Source: Mycoemilia scoparia
Taxonomy: Eukaryota > Kickxellomycota > Kickxellomycetes > Kickxellales > Kickxellaceae
NCBI GenBank assembly: GCA_027575805.1
Contig: JANBPU010000227.1
Coordinates: forward strand, 1 to 25,898
Length of the DNA stretch: 25,898 bases
Reading direction: 5' to 3'
Shown: piece after piece, positions 20,714 to 25,898 of the stretch
Position numbering within the stretch: the stretch's first letter is position 1
How the letters are laid out: each line of letters starts with the position of its first letter
Notes under the pieces: generated by a model
What the model saw: only the letters and a program-made list of their open reading frames with translations
Told to the model about the DNA's origin: nothing
The model's database searches: none
Position numbers and translations under genes: made by a program

Positions 20714-21497
20714 ATTGCTTTTAAATCATATATAAATGATGTGTTTGTCTAACAAGAAGATAATCGATCGCTCACATAAGAAGTAGTTATAAAGCTCGAG
20801 ATATTGTTACGACTCATAAGCAGAGTGATATTATTAGTGATAAGAGAGAGAGAGAGGGAGTAAGATTGAATGGGTTGTTGAGATATTGGTTAGTGATGAG
20901 TGAGAATAGTAAACTGTTGCTAAAGAGTATGAACTTATGTAGACATATACATATATTTGCTATATATATATATATATATATATTAACTTTAAAATTGTTC
21001 AATAGTTTTCTTGTTCTCTCTTTCATTTACTTTCACTCTTGCTCGTTCTTCTTGATACTTGCTTGTTGCTTTGATTTTTGTTTTATTTGAAATTATATTA
21101 ACTATAAAGAGATGCATTTAAAATGTAAGGAAATCCGATTTGAGCTTTTTTTTCTATATTATTACTAAAGACAAATTTGATAATGAGTGAGTGTCATTAT
21201 GGACCGAGTGACTGCTTTATTTGACATGGCTTCTTTTAGAAATGTGGTTGTTACTATTTTCTTTGTAATAATATTAAAACTATAAAGTTAAGTTATAATC
21301 TAAAGTAAAATAGGATTTGTTTTTAAGAAAATTGTTTAAACAGAACATGCTGGATATGTAAATTAAAGAGTAAAATAATAAAAATGGCAAACAACAAGAT
21401 AAAAAAGCTAGAACATTATATGCTTTAATAGAAAGTAAACAAAAAACAAAAAATTCATATTTATCAAGTTGGATTGTAAGTAAAAATTTATCGAACG
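20714..21497. other. 3' region of PDA1, non-coding
   Basis: 784 bp of AT-rich DNA with a GA run (20840-20858) and a TA microsatellite (20961-20982). No gene was recognised. It ends where the solo arm copy begins. Confidence 0.5.
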
Positions 21498-22764
21498 GAA
21501 ATACAATTTATATTTGAAACATTATCCATACTTTGTTGACAATCCTATTTAAAAATGCAATAAGTGTAGTGCGTTAACTAGTAAAATATTGCATTTGCGT
21601 TATTAAATAAGTTTTAACAATTTATTTCAAATGAATAAATTTAGGCTGTGACACCATGGTCACGCAATCTGGCCATGGTGTAAGATTAAAACAACTTAAT
21701 GGGGCAATATGAAAAATGAAAACTGGAAACCCGAAATCGCTTTGCACTCTGTGCACTTTCAGCGCATGGTTCCAGAGCTTGGCTATTTTTCATACTCCAT
21801 ATTGTTTAAGTTTGGGTTTGGTTATTTATAACCAAAATGATAATGGTCTCAGCATGAGACCTTATATATATTTCATGCTTTTGCCAAAATGGCCTTTGTC
21901 TTTCTGGGTTCGGCCTCTTGGTGATATGGTGGGTCTTCTTATATAGTCCTCGAATATCCCGGGGTGTGGGCTTTCTCTTACAGGAGGCCGTGGATCATGT
22001 CTCTTGAAGCCATGCCAGGAGGGTGGCTTTTTGGGCTTCTTTTTATTTCCACCAACTTTACTTTTTGGTGGGTTCTTGTGTTCGTGGAGGTCGCTGTTTT
22101 TAATTGATTTTGCCAGGCGTTTAAACCAAGAGGTGACCTTCGAGGATGTTTGAGTGTTTGCGTTTGTCATTGTGTTGGATGGATGTTGAGATTAATCGTA
22201 TGATAAATGGGTGAATCGATAAGGATAAATGCTCTGACAATAGCAGGCCATTTTATACATTTTTAGAGTTTCTTACAGCAGCTGAGGTAGTTGAATTTTT
22301 GGGCTACACTTGGAGCTGCTCCAACTATGCTGCTTTGTTCTTACGCTCACTGCGGGCATGTGAGCATGTGCTGAGATTCCTCATGTGTTCACAAGCAGAG
22401 TATCTTGATTTTGAAAATGCCTCTTTGTGGATTTCGCAGCTGATTCTTATTTGAGAAAACACACACACATTTGAGAGGTTGCGCAGGTGATTTTGCTTTG
22501 GTTGAGCATCCACCTGAGGATCCACAAGTGATATAAAAAATTATCATTGTGAATCGCACTCTTTGGGCAGCAATAAATCCAAGTGATCAGCATTATTTTG
22601 GCTGTGATGGAAAATGCAGTGAAAGTATCGAACTGTATCCATTTCATCGCCTGTGCTTGGTGGAGTTTTACATCCAAGTGGAGCTGTTCAGATGATCAGC
22701 TAATGAACAGGTGCTTCAATCAAGCAAGCATAATATGTAACCAAACAATTCTCAATTGATATCA
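21498..22764 (-). repeat. solo, truncated copy of the composite arm
   Basis: This ~1.27-kb block matches 11246-12503 of the right arm in the same orientation. Similarity starts at GGAAATACAATTTATATTTGA and stops abruptly after CTCAATTGATATC. It lacks the inner ~90 bp and the outer ~700 bp of the full arm, including the palindrome. It keeps the TATA box and the 102-codon gene. No F-box-like gene is attached at its inner end, where the PDA1 3' flank lies instead. Confidence 0.85.
21862..22170 (-). CDS. small basic repeat-borne protein, solo copy (102 aa)
   Basis: The third intact 102-codon member. It differs from the left-arm copy at about nine residues: 4, 12, 50, 91, 92 and the last five positions (NIKSK becomes SMKYI), yet the stop stays in place. 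Residue 50 is different in all three copies (Phe, Ser, Pro). The helix SWFKRLAKSIKNSDLHEHKN and the NKKKPKKP segment are unchanged. TATA is at 22251-22257. The frame is open although the surrounding arm is truncated at both ends, so it has not decayed as the nearby F-box paralogue has. Function is unknown. Confidence 0.5.
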   Translation of the reverse strand: MTNANTQTSSKVTSWFKRLAKSIKNSDLHEHKNPPKSKVGGNKKKPKKPPSWHGFKRHDPRPPVRESPHPGIFEDYIRRPTISPRGRTQKDKGHFGKSMKYI

Positions 22765-22779
22765 CAACAATATTCAACC

Positions 22780-22900
22780 ATATGGATTATAATTTTTGAA
22801 GGGTGAATTTTGGGAACCAATAATTATAGGGGCAATGGCAGCCAAATGGATGTCCAGTTTTACTAGTAAACTTTCACCCTTTAAAAATTATTACCCATAT
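22780..22900. mobile_element. short inverted-repeat element, family 1, copy B
   Basis: 121 bp, inverted relative to the copy at 13227. The ends are ATATGGATTATAATTTTTGA and, as reverse complement of the right end, ATATGGGTAATAATTTTTAA. The outermost ~28 bp of each side pair well (AAGGGTGAA is shared). It lies 15 bp outside the broken end of the solo arm. Confidence 0.75.
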
Positions 22901-23229
22901 CAAGAGTGATCACAAAAAGAGAACATGCTGAAATTCTCTGATTTCAGATAAAGGTGAATCACATACTACAACGAATGTTTTGTTTATACCTAAATGTCCC
23001 TTTAATTACGTTACAGCAATCCTTATATTTTATTTAAACACTCCAAGGCCAAATTTAAAAAGATGGTTGAGCCATTACCCCACCAAATATAGAGCAAATA
23101 TGTGATTATCGGCCACAAGGATGACGCCTAGGATTGGAAAAATTAAAGATCGCCTTAAACTAATGGAATGGGATTGTTTAAGAGCATATATACAGAGCTT
23201 AGTCATTCTGTGTTCATGCCAAGAAGAAT
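22901..23229. other. gap between short element and F-box pseudogene
   Basis: 329 bp with no intact gene. If the paralogy to the F-box-like gene extends upstream, this is where its F-box exon and intron should be. I could not recognise the F-box signature here by eye. Confidence 0.4.
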
Positions 23230-24782
23230 TACAAACTTGGGCACAAATATTCTATTTGGGGAAAAGTAGGTGATGTCCAAGTTCCAGACAGATTCTATGA
23301 TCTTAGATGTCCCAACATTAAAAAACCTGAGGTGAATGTTGATTCCGAGTTTTTCAGCAAGCTTGGCAAGTTTACTAAGCTACATACAACAATCTCTGAT
23401 CTTTTGATTATAGAGTACACGAGCGACTGTGATTTCTCAGTAGTGGAGCTTCCAACTTTAGCTGATGTATTGAGCCTGCTTTACAAAATATTGAAAAAGC
23501 GCGAGTTGGAAGCTATAGCTCATCTACCCACATTATTATTATTGTTAGAGAACCTACCAATCCTTGTAATTCTATCACTCTTTTGCTGTACCATCGAATT
23601 TGTTTTGGATGTTTTTGTGGAAAATTGCAGTGACCAAAACCAAACAACTCACACCAATCCAAAGTCATCTTCTGTAAACGAAATATGTCAAAAAGTATTT
23701 TATGGTTTGAATGATCTTAAGCTTTCTGGGCTCTTTGGCCCAAAAGATTAAGCCAATAAAATTAGGGATTGAAGCTTGTATTCAATTCTATACTATTTCC
23801 AAATCTGGACCACTTCGATTTAACAGACTTTTATAGCAAAGTCCTCACTCCAAACCATACCAAACGTTGGGCTTGACCTCATTTCAAACTATTATATCTT
23901 TATTCCAACACACCAGAAAAACACCATTTTGAAGATGCTTGCTGCATCACAAGAGTTTCTCTTCCAAATTTATCGTTGCTGCCCTAATATCTCAGAGCTT
24001 AATGTAGCTATCATTGACCATGACAATGATTAAGTTGTTACAATTAAAACATTCTTTATGATTGCAGAGCCTTTTCCAACTTGACTAATCTAAAAATTAT
24101 AATATGGCAATTAAAGCGAGATGAATAATCTAACTTTACTATGATTTTGCACTATATTCCGAAGCACAATATTATTCTGATAGGGATATAGATTTCAGGG
24201 ACATTTCCTTGGGGTTTAATCAAACTCAATTAGGAAACAGTAATAGTTCAGATAATATATCTATGCGATTCCAAACTCCATTACCACTCGGTTGTGCAAA
24301 CACACTCAGAAAACTCGATACTACTCCAACTTGAGGTCATTTAACTTCAGACATTCTATTTTAACTAGAACAATTTACTAACTTGGAATATTTGTCTACA
24401 CACATGGTCAGAATTCACAAAGCCTTAGGCAAAATGGGACCCTAGGGGTTGCATATGAATTGGCTGGCAATTGTGCCAAAATCTGAGGCCCCATATCTGC
24501 CTACAATATACTTGATTGCAAGTGAAATCTTGCCATATTTCAAATTTTGATGGTATCGATATACAAGTGAATAGAATCATAAACCTTTTGGAAAGTTGGT
24601 GCACTGTAAAATGGTGCCTAACACAATGAAATTTGGCGTTGACCATTGTAAACAATTTCTTGGATTATTCCCAGCTCTTTAGATATTTGATCATTTGGTA
24701 TTTGCTTTTGATTTCGATAGAGTTAAGGGGTTTCAGTCATTTAAGGAAAGAATTTCCCAACACGACTGTTATTTGATAAATA
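23230..24782 (+). pseudogene. decayed paralogue of the F-box/LRR-like gene
   Basis: Fragments in shifting frames follow the order of the intact protein at 9249-10935. The longest open piece (23332-23751, about 139 codons) parallels intact exon 2: GKFTKLHTTISDLLIIEY against SGFTKLNPTITDLCIDEY, then LPTLLLLLENLP against LPSLSFLLEKLT, and FGPKD against FTPKD. Later pieces match SPEFLVNLSRSFPNLEQFEI (near 23948-24005), the YSEPQDYAS segment (near 24160), SFSCANNPKILEL (near 24290), FINLEYLSMKM (near 24370) and NVDRFKYLIKLFP (near 24640). Many stops and frameshifts interrupt it, beginning with a stop near 23262 and the stop at 23749. A family-2 short element sits inside it. Protein identity appears low (roughly one third to one half), so the duplication is old. 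Confidence 0.8.
24402..24538. mobile_element. short element, family 2, copy B, inside the pseudogene
   Basis: About 137 bp. The left end ACATGGTCAGAATTCACAAA and the reverse complement of the right end ATATGGCAAGATTTCACTTG are inverted matches. It shares TTCACAAAGCCTTAGG, GGGACCCT and GTTGCATATGAA with the copy at 13344. In the intact paralogue the corresponding coding interval is about 110 nt shorter, consistent with an insertion. Confidence 0.6.
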
Positions 24783-25483
24783 TAATGTGCTTGTTTTTAC
24801 AAATCATGGTTATCGTTGAATTCCACTTTCCATACTATCAATAAACTATCACACAATCTTATCATTATTAGCAGATAGGGTGTTCCCATGATATGAAGGA
24901 GAATACTCTTTTGAACCATTCAAGAGGATTATTTTCTAATACAACCTTTCTTATTCAAAAATGCAAGCTTATTGTAACTATTAATGGCTTTTGTACAACC
25001 AAACTATGCATTCTTCAGTACCATTAACCACACATCACATCTCTAACTATTTACTTTTCATTTAATTTTAATTGAATAAAACCAATTTATTTTATGGTGG
25101 TCCCCTGCCTCAGCAACGACCAAATCAATAGCCAAAAAGAAACCCAAAAAGCATTCATAGCGACACTAAACTAACCTTTCGAGCAATTTAGAGAAACCAT
25201 AAAGTTCAAAGAAATCCTTCTGACAGTCGTTGCTGAACTCCAAACTCCAAAACACGACTCCACATATCAAAATAGATGCTGACAGCATACCTTGGGTATT
25301 TTAGTCAGGGTTGTGGCACCACCTCCAGCACTTGCACTTGAAGCAAAGCAAGCAAGCAAGCAGACATCAACGACAGCAGTAGCAGCAATGCTAAAGTAGC
25401 AGGGTGGCATAGCAAATGCCACCTCATCAAGCACACCAACCAGAGAGAAAGCCTTCCAAGTTAGCAGACATTGTACCAAAGCT
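24783..25483. other. region without recognised gene
   Basis: An AT-rich part (to about 25080) is followed by a more balanced part. On the minus strand one frame stays open from 25593 to 25267. It is rich in Ala, Ser, Leu and Cys and contains an AAGC tetranucleotide tract (25338-25362); it could be a further exon or the 3' UTR of the gene ending at 25484. I cannot decide. Confidence 0.4.
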
Positions 25484-25898
25484 CTAAACATTGAAGTCAG
25501 ATACATGGGAAAAGGTGAAATCGAGGACGATGTCATACTTGTCATGGCCAATCCACCAGGTATATCTAAACTTGACGTTGTTGAAGCGGCCAAGCTGAGA
25601 CTTCAACGCGCTTCGAACGTACTCTTTGGTATGAGCACCGCCGTCATATGAGATGTCGTCCTAAATCAACCAGTGAACAGAGCAAATGTTTTTTTGGTAA
25701 AATTAGCACATTGTTTAAGAGCAAAGGATTTTGTTTTGAATTGAATAAATAATGTGGGTTGGTGTGTGGGTATGTGACTTACGTGATGGACCCTGTCAAG
25801 GGCAGAATCAATCTCTCCATAGACAAACATGCCATCAACCGTCTCGCCATTCTGCCCATTGATATAGTAAACGTCGCTAAGCATGGCTGCGCAACTCT
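25484..25898 (-). CDS. hypothetical protein, two exons seen, possibly incomplete
   Basis: One exon runs from the window edge (ATG at 25884) to 25783 and the next is 25484-25660. They are joined by a 122-nt intron with a consensus GTAAGT donor and a TTTAG acceptor, both phase 0. If the ATG is the start, the product is 92 aa: MLSDVYYINGQNGETVDG, then FVYGEIDSALDRVHH, then DDISYDGGAHTKEYVRSALK, FNNVKFRYTWWIGHDKYD and a final DFTFSHVSDFNV. I do not recognise the family. The aromatic-rich alternating pattern (KFRYTWW, KYDIVLDFTF) suggests beta strands. The frame is open upstream of the ATG to the window edge, so earlier exons may lie outside. A weak GTATCT donor before the stop leaves open a further 3' exon. 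Confidence 0.5.

Overview
The window looks like nuclear DNA of a fungus, probably an early-diverging (non-Dikarya) one. It is AT-rich, and its protein genes carry short GT-AG introns of about 90-170 nt with yeast-like branch sites such as TACTAAC. The housekeeping proteins (Cdc42, pyruvate dehydrogenase E1 alpha, a Cox23/CHCHD7-type CX9C protein, a Luc7-type splicing factor) are opisthokont or fungal in type. The exact clade is inference. No rRNA, tRNA or CRISPR was recognised.

Layout. 1-6.3 kb is ordinary gene space: a 206-aa unrecognised helical protein (minus strand, 542-1162), a 1.9-kb AT-rich gap, a two-exon Cys-rich protein (3173-3717), a two-exon COX23-like gene (4043-4367), and a convergent six-exon LUC7-like gene (4609-6319, minus). 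I rebuilt all six LUC7 exons by hand with consistent splice phases; they give 303 aa.

About 6.69-13.22 kb is the unusual part: a composite with two ~2-kb inverted arms around a ~2.4-kb core. Each arm carries a TATA-type promoter and an intact 102-codon gene for a small, very basic protein pointing inward. The core holds one intact two-exon F-box/LRR-like gene. A third, truncated copy of the arm (about 21.50-22.76 kb) keeps the 102-codon gene. A decayed paralogue of the F-box gene lies at about 23.23-24.78 kb. Two families of very short inverted-repeat elements (about 121 and 137 bp) are scattered around these units, and one has inserted into the F-box pseudogene.

13.2-21.5 kb is a housekeeping island with long non-coding flanks: CDC42 (three exons, 191 aa) and PDA1 (402 aa, coding region uninterrupted, probable 5'-UTR intron). 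The flanks are rich in microsatellites. The right end carries part of an unrecognised minus-strand gene (25484-25898).

How they fit together: the housekeeping genes act independently (polarity signalling, mitochondrial carbon entry, respiratory-chain assembly, U1 snRNP splicing). The composite, its solo arm and the F-box family look like a dispersed, duplicating unit. The most interesting question is whether the small basic protein and the long inverted repeat are a mobile or self-silencing system.
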